Below, piece by piece: positions 44,348 through 55,271 of a stretch of 64,000 bases of DNA. The stretch spans positions 10,848,227-10,912,226 of the forward strand of contig NC_049995.1 in the NCBI RefSeq assembly GCF_000003815.2. Reading direction: 5' to 3'. A model generated the notes under the pieces. That model worked only from the letters and a program-made list of their open reading frames with translations. It was not told where the DNA came from and made no database searches. The position numbers and the translations under genes were made by a program. This DNA comes from Branchiostoma floridae. Its lineage: Eukaryota > Chordata > Leptocardii > Amphioxiformes > Branchiostomatidae. The first letter of the stretch is position 1, and the number at the start of each line of letters is the position of its first letter.

Positions 44348-47300
44348 TCACAGCTTGGCCCTGTTGGCTTCAAGGAATGGCTTCAGGTACTTGTGGTAGG
44401 ACTGGTGCACCTAAGGATGAACAGGTATCATTATAAACTAAGAACTTGTGACGTTGATATGTATGAAAGTAAACCTGTTGAGAGAAAAAACATCATTTAT
44501 CATATTGTAAGAAATAATCAGTCCAGTGACTCCAGTCAATTTACAAGTTGTGATATACTGTAAGTTCTGTTGGCTAAAACAGTTGATTTCTTGTACTTAC
44601 ATCAGTTTTGTTGAGAGGAGAAGCCTTGGCCCACTCCAACAGATGTTGGTAGACGTTCCCATCGTAGCGCCCCAGTATGGAGTTCAGGATCCCGTCTGGG
44701 AAGTCGAAGGCGTCGACAAGAGCCACGGCGTCAGGACGGAGCTTGGCCATGAGGGTGTTAATGTGACGTCTGGCTTGGCGGACATCTGTGCCGGTCAAGT
44801 AGCCGTCCTGAAAAAGGGTTAGTGGATATTGACTTCTGAGTAGACATGTTAACCTATATAGTTTGATGAATTTGTGTTGATAGAAAGTTTCTTGTTCCTT
44901 ATCAAAAATGTAACCTCCCTATAAAAAGACCTCCTAACGCTACTGTCACATGCCAAACAGAAAAAGAGGCACCGCCAGGTAGCTATCATAATTAGGTCAT
45001 TTTTCTGCACTTTTGTGTGTGACCCCGCCATGGCCATATTGGTGACCCTGTGGCTACAAGGCTATTTTTGGGCATGGCTGGAGCCCAAATTATTTTAACT
45101 CAAATTTAAAATCAACCCTGGGCCCGCCAACAAATAAATACCGTAACTTAATTATGAACACAGCAAGGGGTACCCCTAAGGTCCACCAAATTGTGGCTTT
45201 AGAACCCCAACAGTGTAACATACCCTATTTGTTGTATTGTGCAAATATATGGCTTTGTGTATGCAGCAGCATGGATATCCTACCTCCAGAAAGTCTCCGC
45301 TGTTTGTGACCAGTCCATGTAGAGCGTGCAGCTGACACAGCCTGGTCAGGACAGCAGAGATGGAGCTGTCCAGTCTGGAGTCTGTCAGCCTCTCAGCAAA
45401 GTTCTTCACCACAAAGTACTGGCTGTGGGCCTGGCAACATCAAATATTCAAAGTTCTTATCATCATTTTACACTTTACCCTAAAAAAGTTGGACCTTCTT
45501 GCACTCATCTATTTGACTACCTGACTAATTTTGCTTTTTATGAATAACAAACTTCTTCGTACACAACCAAGAGGTTCCTTCAGCAGACGTTTCAGTGACC
45601 AACTGTCTGTCACCTTCGTCAGGGCAATTTGGACTATAGTTCAAATTGCACTGCAGCATAGGTGGCGCTGTTAACAAATAGCTTCCAAACAAAAAGGAAT
45701 GCATTATTTACAACTTGTTGAATCATTAAGAAGTTTATTTGCAGGTTCATGCCCGAGGGCTAATTGCCAGTGCAATGGTAAAAACATAAAAGATATACAA
45801 ATGACAATGAACAGTTACAAACAATATTCTAATCTAATCTAGTTGTAGACATTCTACTCTAATCATTGTTGAATAAAACGCTTGGTCGTGTGACTGTGTA
45901 CAAAGAATTTTATTCAGTGACCTGATGACATTATTCACAGACAGCTGTGCATCATGTATCACATCAGAAACAATCACTATAAAACAACAAGGTATACAGA
46001 GATTTTCTAACCATTGCTGCCTTGACAAGATCCACAGATGTGGCATTCCAGGCGTCCGGTTGGTCCTTCCCAGCCTGCCTTTCATTTCTCAGCTGCATGG
46101 CGGCCTCATGGACCAGCCTTTGAAGAGGTTAAGAGAAAGACATCTTTTAAGAAACTGCATTGACACTCAACTGTAACTCTTTAATACTTACGCTAAGATC
46201 ACACATGCCCCAGTGCCGGCAAGGAGTGTATTACCCATGCTAGGCTCTGAAACCACAAAGCTATTCTAGTGGACTGCTGGATACTATGTTTACAGTTCTA
46301 TTTGTCTCCGGGTCCTGGGTTGATTTTAACAGTAAATTAAAAAATTCCAGAGACCCAGTCGTGCCCAAAAAATAGCCCTGTAACCACTTAGGACCATGCA
46401 TTAAAGAGAAATGAAACACCCCATACACTACCCAGCAGGGCTTCATTTTCCAATTATTCACATAGCATATTAACGAGTACATTTTCAGCACTTTGTAACC
46501 ATCAAGAGCATTGGAGTCATCCTTGCTCCCATGGATACGTTGCAACGAAAGTAACAGTAGACACAGCAAACATTTTTTATCCCTACCTAGCTGCCCTGTG
46601 TCTGAAGGCATCACACAGAGCCCCCAGATCCAGCATGTTCCTGGTTCTACTGGCTGCAGGAACCGGCTGTACACTGGACAGGTACGCCACCGAACCAGCC
46701 AGCTTCTCACCCTGCAGGGACTGGTTATAACTCTTCATCAGGTACCTGGGTGGGAAAAGGATGCCATCCATGTAAGATATCAAAGGAACGTCTTTTCCTG
46801 AAGAGTGTCAAAGCGTCAGATGAAACTTCAATCACTCGTTCCATCTTGTTCTATTCCTCATGTGTGTATGGACCTATGCTGCCGTTGCAGTCAGTCTTGC
46901 TACAATTAAAATGTGTCTATATTCTGAAAGCTCCCTGTCAGTGAGCTTTCAGAGTTTCCTTACTTGAACTGTTTTCTTTTCATTTTAAAGAAAGGAGTTA
47001 TGCTGCACTGTTTAGATTTATCCTTCACCAGAGGAAGAGAAGTGGCAAAGAAACATGACCAAGGGAAATCCAAGGGAACGACCCCGTATGAAATGGACAG
47101 ACAAGATATGGGGGGAGATCTTTACATCCTCACTTTACACTGAGTGCTAGCCTAAAAGAAAGACTGTCATCAAGGCTCCACATCTAGGTACAAGCACGTC
47201 TAACCCTTACCTGAAAGATAAACCAGATAGTGAAAGACTGTGAGTATTTAGCATCAGTATGACGATAGGGAGTATGACAATTACGAATTAGCTTATGGAT

Positions 47301-50300
47301 TGCCTTGTCCTAACCTAGCTGTTTGAAGCATCATGACGGTGTTCTCTCCCTCGTAAGTTGCCCCAGGAGTCTGGTTGGCGTAGTGACGGGGCAGCCCGCT
47401 GGCGTGAGAGTACCCGTGTCCTCCACACGCCAGACGACACTCCTCCATTCCCATGTTTGCCACCCACGATGTCAGAGCCTTCAGACCGGCGGAAAGGGCA
47501 TGTAGCTGTAGATATATATAAAGGGTCAGATTTAGGTGTAAAATTCCAAATTTTGCCATGTTTATTCCATGATGGATAGTATGTGCACAATGTCATCTAT
47601 TCTCGTCCGTTGCCAAACAAAGTTTTAGACCATACTGTAAATCGTACAATGAGCAGATAAAATGCTGAAAATTGTTTAGAAAATATCAGAAAACAGATAC
47701 TTATGTCGTAGAATGCCCGACCTAAAGTCAATTTCAAATGTGAAAAAGGAGAATGAAGAAGGTATTGTTTGCTTGCATTCATTTGGTGTAATGTTACCAT
47801 ACTGTGATACCATACTACTTTTTTTCCTTCGCACGCTCGCACCAGTTTTGGGGTTCCTATACGATGTCATCCATATATCTATTAATCAAATCAACATAGC
47901 CTTATGGCTAAACACTGCATGCAACCGGTACCCCTGGCATAAATGGATGGCTAATTCATATTCTACTAAACACAGTCACTTAGTAACAATATAAGTATGT
48001 TGTGACTTTCGACCTCATCATAGATTACCTGCACATCATATAAACCATGATGAGTTCAAAGGATTGGATTGACGTCTATGTGTCATATTTCAGTCTATTG
48101 TCTTATGTATATTTTCATATGTTGCTCAGAAAAAAGTAGTTTTCAATATTACCTCAGGTAGGACACTGATGTCTCCCTTCGAAATCTGGCTGGAAAATGT
48201 CATGTAAACAGACATCATGGTTTGTCCTGTGAGCCAGAAGGCGTAGGCAGCAGCCAGGTAGGGGAACAACTTGTACTGCTGGGTCACATAGTCCAACACC
48301 TGGGGCTCAGGTTGGCTGGGAGGATGAGATTTGATACTTTAATTGCTGATATATGAGCTTTGCCTATCTGAAGGTTTAAAAGTACATTTTGTACTTCCCG
48401 CAAGCTCAAATAATTGCCCAATCTTTCAAATGTGTAATTCAAATGTGACAATATTTCCAACCATTTGTTCTCATTATGAGGTTTTCGAGAAATACTTTGA
48501 GATGACATTGAAGTTTGGGGGTGTAAGATAAGTGTCTTTTTGTCTTTCAAACTGCTTTATCTAGGGTTGTGTCCTTGTAGCTCAACTGGTAGCAGCCTCA
48601 CAGTTGAGCTCCTTTTTCCAATCGGTTGGTAACAAGTAAAGAGAACCAAGTTCAACCCTAGAAAGGGCATTTCGTTTGGGGTCGGGATGGAAGGACTGGT
48701 GCCTCAAACATTTCAAGGGGAAGGGCTAGCAATCCCTCCCTGTATAACTGCCCTATGTGATACTACGAGGGTCCAACGAAGGAACGATGAATGATCGAGA
48801 GCTGGATTTAATTTGCCCATTCAAAATAACACAACTCACCCCGGCTTCATCTCAGACTGACGGCGAACACAGCTGTAGCGAGTTGCTATGGTAACAGCCT
48901 TTGCCAGTGCCCTGCCGGAGTTCATGACTATGTTTGCTCTAATCAGCACCATAGTACCATAAGCCAGCTTGGTACTTGGTGGCTTCACGTAGGTACCATC
49001 GGGTTCAACCTGAAACAAGTACATTTAGAATGTGCCAAGATAAGAGATTGCGATCTGGCACAATCAGTAGTATTCTACTAGTGAGATTGCAATCAGGGTC
49101 TTGATTTTTGTCGATAGAGAATGCAATCAGAGTACACTCAGTGATTCTACCGGCACAGATCCCAATCGGAGTCTCTGTCAAAAGGACTTTGAGATCACCA
49201 TCTCTATCGATAGTCACCGAATCTGCAAATACAATCTCTACCTACCATATATACCACTAATTTAATTAACCTTATATGTTTTGACATGTACATGAAAATA
49301 TGTTACATAACACATATGACACAATTCAATACATGTCAAAGTGAGGTACAGTACATTAGTAAAATATAATATGTCAGAATCAGTTTTTGTCAACAGTTTT
49401 ACACAGTAAAGCAACTTGAAGTTCTTAGCCTTCTTGTTTTCTTCAACCAAAATCTGGTCGAAGGGAGGCATATTATAATAATATTATGGTACATTGTTTG
49501 AACGTTCATTTATCAGGGTGACCATATCTAAAAAATGTGCAAACTGACCTTTGAGTACTTCATGAGCATGTTCTCTCGCGGGATCCTGACATTGTGGAAA
49601 GCCAGGAAGCCGTTGTCAACGGGGCCATATCCAAACTTTGGCCCGATGTCACCAACAATTACTCCTATAAAAACATAAACATTTAAACAACAAACAATTG
49701 GTCACCAGTACACATTTTCAAGTCCTCTTCCACCATCAGGGTAGGCTAATTTGTAAACGTATAATTATTTGGAGTTGTCAGAGGAGATAGCCAGCCATAG
49801 AGGAACACCAAAGATTGCAACCCAGGGGGTTCTTGGTTGGCTCTTAAACTCTTTTGGCAAATTGTTCAGCCAATTGGCAAATTTATTATTTACCGGTAAC
49901 CTCCATGAAAATTGGAGGTATGGTTTCTACTCCAAGCATTGATCACTAAGTGTGTATGTGTGTGTGTGTGTATGGCAGAATCTCTGGATAGATTGCGATG
50001 ATACAAGTTTTTGGTATGTGGGTAAATACTAAAGGTCATGTTAACCCAATGGTCCTCCTCAACTTTGGGCCTCCTGCTGGCTGAGGTTGGTTCTGCAGCA
50101 GACCTTCTGTTTGTTGTACTTTTGTCCTGGACATGCTGTAGTCTCAATTTTTTGCAAATGTAACATGTTTTTACCACATGAGTAAATCCACAAATGTGGT
50201 GAATTACAAGTAAACAAACGTACCAGGCAGAGGCTTGTGGTCCTGGAGACTGCGAATTTGCACCATGAAGGGATGGGGGCCGTAAGACTTGCCGTGGATA

Positions 50301-53300
50301 TACAGCTGAGCCATCAGGACACAGTAGTTGGACGTCTTTCCCACTGGAAGTGAATTTTAAAAAGCCCTAAAGAGGGTATCTCATTGAAGATCCTGCAAGT
50401 TGCCGAACGATTGGACAGAGCGCTCAGCAAATTCATTAATAAATTTTATGATAAAGCTTTGCGTGTTTTGTAACTTTTTTTTCAGTCATTGTGTATGTTT
50501 ACCTCTTTAAACCAGAATGGCAATATAAACATGATTCAGGCAACAATTGTCTGTTACAGTGTTCTGGAGGTGAACATAAGACAAACCAAGCCTGGGAAAG
50601 AATGGACTGGATGTTTAGTCCTGTGGTTTAGCAGCATTTTTTTTTACTGGATTTTTTGCAACAGCTTTGGGTATCCAGAAGACTTGTCATAAAATTAAGT
50701 CACTGTGGCCTCCATTCAATAAAAAAATGTCAAAAAGGTTTAGAAAACCTACGTTGTCCAGGCCACCACTTGTAGGCTGTGATAGTCGGAGTGTTGATGA
50801 CAAACTCCTGGGTCTGGGGGTCATAGGTCGCCGTTGTTTCCAGGCCTCTGAGGAAAGTTCCTGGTAATAAAGATGTTGAAGAGAAGGAGTTGAAGATAGA
50901 CAAGCATTCTTGGAACTCCTTATAAGCATTCTGGCTCAGGTTCTCAGAGAAATCTGGGCCAGAATTCTGAAGAATTCCCAAGAATTCTGGCTCAGGTTCC
51001 CAGAATTCTGCCAGAATTTTCCACCAGAATTCTGCCAGAATTCTGCTATAATTCTCCAGAATTGGCTTGCTTTGTTCCTGGAGACATGTAATTGTAATCT
51101 ATAGATTACAATTACATTTTTTTAAATCATCGTAACCTTTTAAAATACCATACTTGTAAATGTTAATTCATTTAGTTAATCGATTTTCAAATTTTAAAGT
51201 TTGTTCGGAACTAAACTGGTTATTAGTAAATTTTGCCCACCCAGCAAGTATATTTTGGATGGACATTTTTATATCTCTTTAATGTCATCTACAACGTAAT
51301 GAAAGATGATGACTACAAAAATTCAGTTCACATTTTAATACCGCCCTCAATTGTGCCAAATATCTGTATCATTTCTCACCATGTCCCATCTCTGTCTGTG
51401 CATAGGTCCCAATGATGACGTAGTTCTCTGCCAACTTCAGCCACTTGTCCTTCTGCTCTTGTGTGGCCTGTCCATACAGAGTGGGCAGGAACATGCTCAC
51501 ATGTAGGCCAAAGGACGGTGAATCCGACCCCCCGACAGCGCTGAATTGTTGGGAATAAAGGGAGGACAAAGTATTGAGGACTGACCTGTCTTGTGTTAAT
51601 TATCATCAATTATGCAAATGAGGTCTTTCACTTGCAGAATTGATATCAAACGATATTCCTTTATGTCAAGTGTTTGAGAGTACTTTGATGGAATGCATGG
51701 GATTTATGCAATTATGCAAATTAGACTGATTTGCATAATTAGTGTCTAGCTTTCATTAGAAAATCGTGACATTCCGCCGACCCTTTCAAGTTATTCTTTT
51801 TTGAAATCGCAAAACATTATTGGTACCTGCAGTATCGAAGAAGATGCTAGGGGGCCCAAACTTACACATGAACACCACTTATTCTCTGTCTCACATCCCA
51901 AGAGCCATGATTATAGCATGTCCAGAACATGGGATATCGAAACAAGAAGTTCTGCTGCAGTACGTTAGAAAACCATAAGTAGAATTGAACTTGACCTTAA
52001 TGTGTTTTCCTGTCCCTTACCCACCTGCCAAATATCTTAATGATTCAAGTTATATTGACAACAGACACACAAACAGCAACAAAACAGAACCTTTTTGGAG
52101 AGGGTGTAGAAATTCAAAGGGGCGAAGTAAGATCAGAAAAAAACATGCAAACACCTGGCATCAAACCCGGGTTGGCAGATTACAAATCAGGCACACTACC
52201 GATGTTGCCACAAAAGCTCAGAGCTCCTTGGCATGGACGGTAGGCTGTACTTGAACCACACTGTTACACTTAGGGGAACCAAAGTAGAAATTCGAGGGGC
52301 GAGTAGGAACAGAAAGAAACAAACATGCCGACACCGGGGATCGAACTGGTTTGGCAGATTAACTTTAACCAAGTACACTACCGATGTCGCCACAAAAGCT
52401 CAGAGCTCCTTGGCAAGGTCAGTAGGCGATACTTGAACCCCACTGTTACAATTGAAAGGAAATGAATGATGAGAAACTGCTGACAGACATGTACCTGCGG
52501 TAGATCATCATATCCTGTGCATCAGTGAGGTTCAGTTTCTGAATTTTTTTGGTCATCAGGATACCCTTCTTCAACTGGGTCTCATACTGCTGTTCATTCG
52601 ACAAGAAGTTCAAGTCTTCATGTTGGTAGTCGGGGTCATTCAGGGCAAGGGACTCTGAGAGGGAAGATTGATTGAAATGTAAATTTGCATGTTGAATACA
52701 CCTTACCTACATGAAATAACAAATTACCATATATATTGACAAAACTGTATCAGCAGCTTTATCTTGTTTAAAAATGTCTGTCAAGTTTGATTTTAATGCG
52801 GCAATCAACTATTACATGTCAATTAGGCCACACCAATTTAATTTGTTGGTTCTCAGATTTAAAAAAAAAGACACCAAACTGTAAAAACATCATGATAATG
52901 AAGCCTGAGGACCAGGTGTATTTGTGCCTTAGGACATTCAGTTTTATGCATATTCATTCCTCTAGCTATATTTTCACTTTTAAAAATCCGTGAACAAAGA
53001 AATTAAATTGGCGATATACTGTGCTGCTCATTTCGCATAGTTACACAACTTGAAAGTCCTATACATCAATCTATCAACAAAATTGCTATTTGCTTTACTG
53101 TGTTAACATAGTGTTTGAAGGTCAGTCATCAAGGGGTCAATCTCGGGCGGGTCATTGTCCTAGCAGCCACCACAGCGGACAAATATGATTGGATAATGGT
53201 AAATGATATACAAGGTCACTCAAGCAGCTTTTGAAGTTGCACTTTGTCCCTCACAGCCAGGCTTATGTGTTACAGTACACGTNNNNNNNNNNNNNNNNNN

Positions 53301-54866
53301 NNNNNNNNNNNNNNNNNNNNNNNNNNNNNNNNNNNNNNNNNNNNNNNNNNNNNNNNNNNNNNNNNNNNNNNNNNNNNNNNNNNNNNNNNNNNNNNNNNNN
53401 NNNNNNNNNNNNNNNNNNNNNNNNNNNNNNNNNNNNNNNNNNNNNNNNNNNNNNNNNNNNNNNNNNNNNNNNNNNNNNNNNNNNNNNNNNNNNNNNNNNN
53501 NNNNNNNNNNNNNNNNNNNNNNNNNNNNNNNNNNNNNNNNNNNNNNNNNNNNNNNNNNNNNNNNNNNNNNNNNNNNNNNNNNNNNNNNNNNNNNNNNNNN
53601 NNNNNNNNNNNNNNNNNNNNNNNNNNNNNNNNNNNNNNNNNNNNNNNNNNNNNNNNNNNNNNNNNNNNNNNNNNNNNNNNNNNNNNNNNNTATTTTGACA
53701 TAAATCATGTTTGATACAGCCCTGAAACACGAAAAAACTAACCCTATACAAACATTGTACACCATAGCAGTTGAGGGATCGACTATCAGAATGATATTTG
53801 ACCTGAGTTTGGACTTTATTCTATAGTAGAATTTGTTGTCATTGATGATAACAAAGTAGAGGGAGTGTTGGAGAGTGGGAGCAAAGTTTAAGGGCACTGC
53901 CTGCTCGGACAACTGTTGACACAAGGACCTGGTAGCCTCTAGGTCAATGACCCAGGGCCAGGTCTCCATCGCCTTGTATTTTTTTCTTGTTCCCAGGACT
54001 ATTTTATGCTCAATGCAATGTTTCCCCATCATATCATGCCAAATTTTGATGGATTTCAAGATTATATCCTTTACAGGTATCCTGGTGTATTCCGTAGCAT
54101 TCCAGCAAATAGTATGACCTGTAAGAAGTCCGAGGGGCGAGTAGAACAGAAATAAATATACAGATCATTTAGCACTACTTCAACCCTCCACTGTTACAGA
54201 CCCACCAAAGTTAGGTTCGCCAGGTTTTTGCTACTACTAGGTTGGGTGTGTAACCCGAAATACATATATTTTTTTAGGCCATAGGTCTAACTACCTGGTA
54301 GAGATTAACCTCAAGTAATAGAAAGGCAACATTTTTGCAAAATTGCAGAGTGTTTTCCTTCAAGCCTTGTAATAATAAGCTACTCACATACAAATCTATA
54401 CCATTAGGCTTGCCTCAAAGTAGTGTGTGCAACTGAAAAAAAAAATAATTAGGGCTATGAATGGAGTAGCCTGACGTGATAGCTAGTCCAGGTAGCCAGG
54501 CCTGATGCACAGCCCAGCCTTTTCCATAAACCTTCTTTGCTAGGAGTAGGAGGAAGAAAGAAAAAGGAACACAGCAAAAACAGTTATGTTTTCTCCTTCG
54601 GAAAAACATAATTATTGTCGGGCACATCAGGTTCAAGTTTAGGGAACACAGTCTTTCTACCAGTCTTTCTACCAAAACTGCCCTAGAGGTTTTAAACGAT
54701 AAATTCTGTTTACCAAAAAATACAACATCCAGGTCTCACCTAGTTCCCTCTTTCTCTTGACTATTTCCGGACCACCATACAGGAAGTTAGTGATCTTGTC
54801 TGGGTCAAAACTGGAGCTTTCTCTCTCCTTCCGCAAGTCTGGATTCACCGTACGCGTGCCAGCCAT
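44348..54866 (-). CDS. ACOX1: Peroxisomal acyl-CoA oxidase, ACOX1-type, copy A
   Basis: Exons in order: 54866-54740, 52654-52495, 51540-51380, 50860-50753, 50343-50224, 49664-49549, 49009-48840, 48315-48153, 47505-47315, 46745-46587, 46117-46012, 45430-45284, 44807-44601, 44410-44348. They total 1998 nt (665 aa), close to the 660 aa of vertebrate ACOX1. The enzyme is a FAD oxidase that makes trans-2-enoyl-CoA and H2O2 in the first step of peroxisomal beta-oxidation. Visible family marks: the N-terminal NPDLRKER, the flavin-domain [41 protein letters not shown] and [14 protein letters not shown], where Glu427 aligns with the catalytic glutamate. The C-terminus is AKL, a PTS1 peroxisomal signal (SKL variant). 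Intron 1 contains the assembly gap and a promoter relic. It is head to head with a paralog at 55272. Ortholog versus paralog naming (ACOX1-like) is open. Confidence 0.93.
45596..45622 (-). ncRNA. Hammerhead-ribozyme-like core 2
   Basis: Minus strand: CTGACGA, stem GTGAC pairing GTCAC, GAAACGTC. Compared with the core at 20460-20492, the stem pair changes A-T to G-C on both sides, and position 7 of the core changes while the invariant bases stay. It is in an intron of ACOX copy A. Confidence 0.4.
48573..48790 (+). mobile_element. tRNA-derived SINE family B, copy 1
   Basis: The head GTGTCCTTGTAGCTCAACTG...GAGCTC with a degenerate B box (AGTTCAACCC) is followed by a body to a GATGAATGATC end. 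A reverse copy of the head is at 59265-59340. It is in an intron of ACOX copy A. Confidence 0.65.
52101..52447. repeat. Tandem pair of tRNA-like SINE units
   Basis: Two units of about 167 bp (52101-52266 and 52280-52447) share AAATTC.A.GGGGCGA.TA, a minus-strand B-box-like GTTCGATCCCCGG (second unit) and CACTACCGATGT.GCCACAAA. A shorter relative lies at about 54125-54205. They are in ACOX copy A, between the exons at 52495 and 51540. Confidence 0.6.
53283..53690. other. Assembly gap (N run)
   Basis: 408 undetermined bases in intron 1 of ACOX copy A. Open frames reported across it are meaningless. Both flanking exons splice in phase, so no missing coding exon is required. Confidence 0.98.
53858..53956. 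repeat. Relic copy of the ACOX divergent promoter
   Basis: About 100 bp resemble 54916-55015 in the live promoter: AGAGGG, AGGGCACTG, CGGACAAC, TGTTGACxCAAG and AGGTCAATGACCC (53941-53953) occur in the same order and spacing. No exon 1 copy lies beside it. Confidence 0.65.
54463..54610 (-). repeat. Dispersed repeat, copy 2
   Basis: Reverse-orientation relative of 32215-32340, sharing CCTGACGTGATAG, GCCCAGCC and ATGTTTTCTCCTTCGG blocks. In intron 1 of ACOX copy A. Confidence 0.55.
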
Positions 54867-55271
54867 CTTGGTCAAGCTGGTGTGTGCAAGGAGCTCCTTG
54901 GTGTGTGTGTGTGGCTGTAGAGGGGCCCGGAGTGTACTACGCAATTTGATAGGGCACTGACCGCGCGGACAACACTGTTGACTCAAGAACGTGGCCGCGA
55001 GGTCAATGACCCGGGAATGACCCATTGAGGTCGCGGTTGCTAGAAATGAAGTAACGTCACTAGTTTATCGTGCAGAAAAATAAGTCGGAGTTCCTTGTGT
55101 CGGATCCTACAAATAAGCAATAGTCTTTTAGACATCGGAAACAGAAGAAGAACTGAAGAAGAAGAAGACATTGTCCCACCCCTTATTACTGTATTGGCAC
55201 TTTGGACCTGTCCATTGCCCATTGGCCAATCACAATCAACTACATGAAGGGTCAAGAAAAGTTTACACAAG
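54867..55271. promoter_or_regulatory. Bidirectional promoter of the ACOX pair
   Basis: 405 bp separate the two start codons. It includes back-to-back CCAAT boxes (ATTGGCCAAT, 55221-55230, NF-Y type) near the plus gene, and AGGTCAATGACCC (55000-55012), an inverted pair of AGGTCA-type half-sites with a one-base spacer that nuclear receptors could bind. A second TGACCC and AGGTC follow within 20 bp. No TATA box is obvious. Vertebrate ACOX1 is controlled by PPAR through direct repeats; the layout here differs, so a specific receptor is not implied. Confidence 0.6.

Noticed and set aside
52300-52400. Functional tRNA gene (GTTCGATCCCC box)
   Set aside because: Cloverleaf stems cannot be formed, and a sister unit lies next to it with a decayed box.
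53203-54059. Long frames across the N run
   Set aside because: Undetermined bases contain no stops; no evidence of coding.
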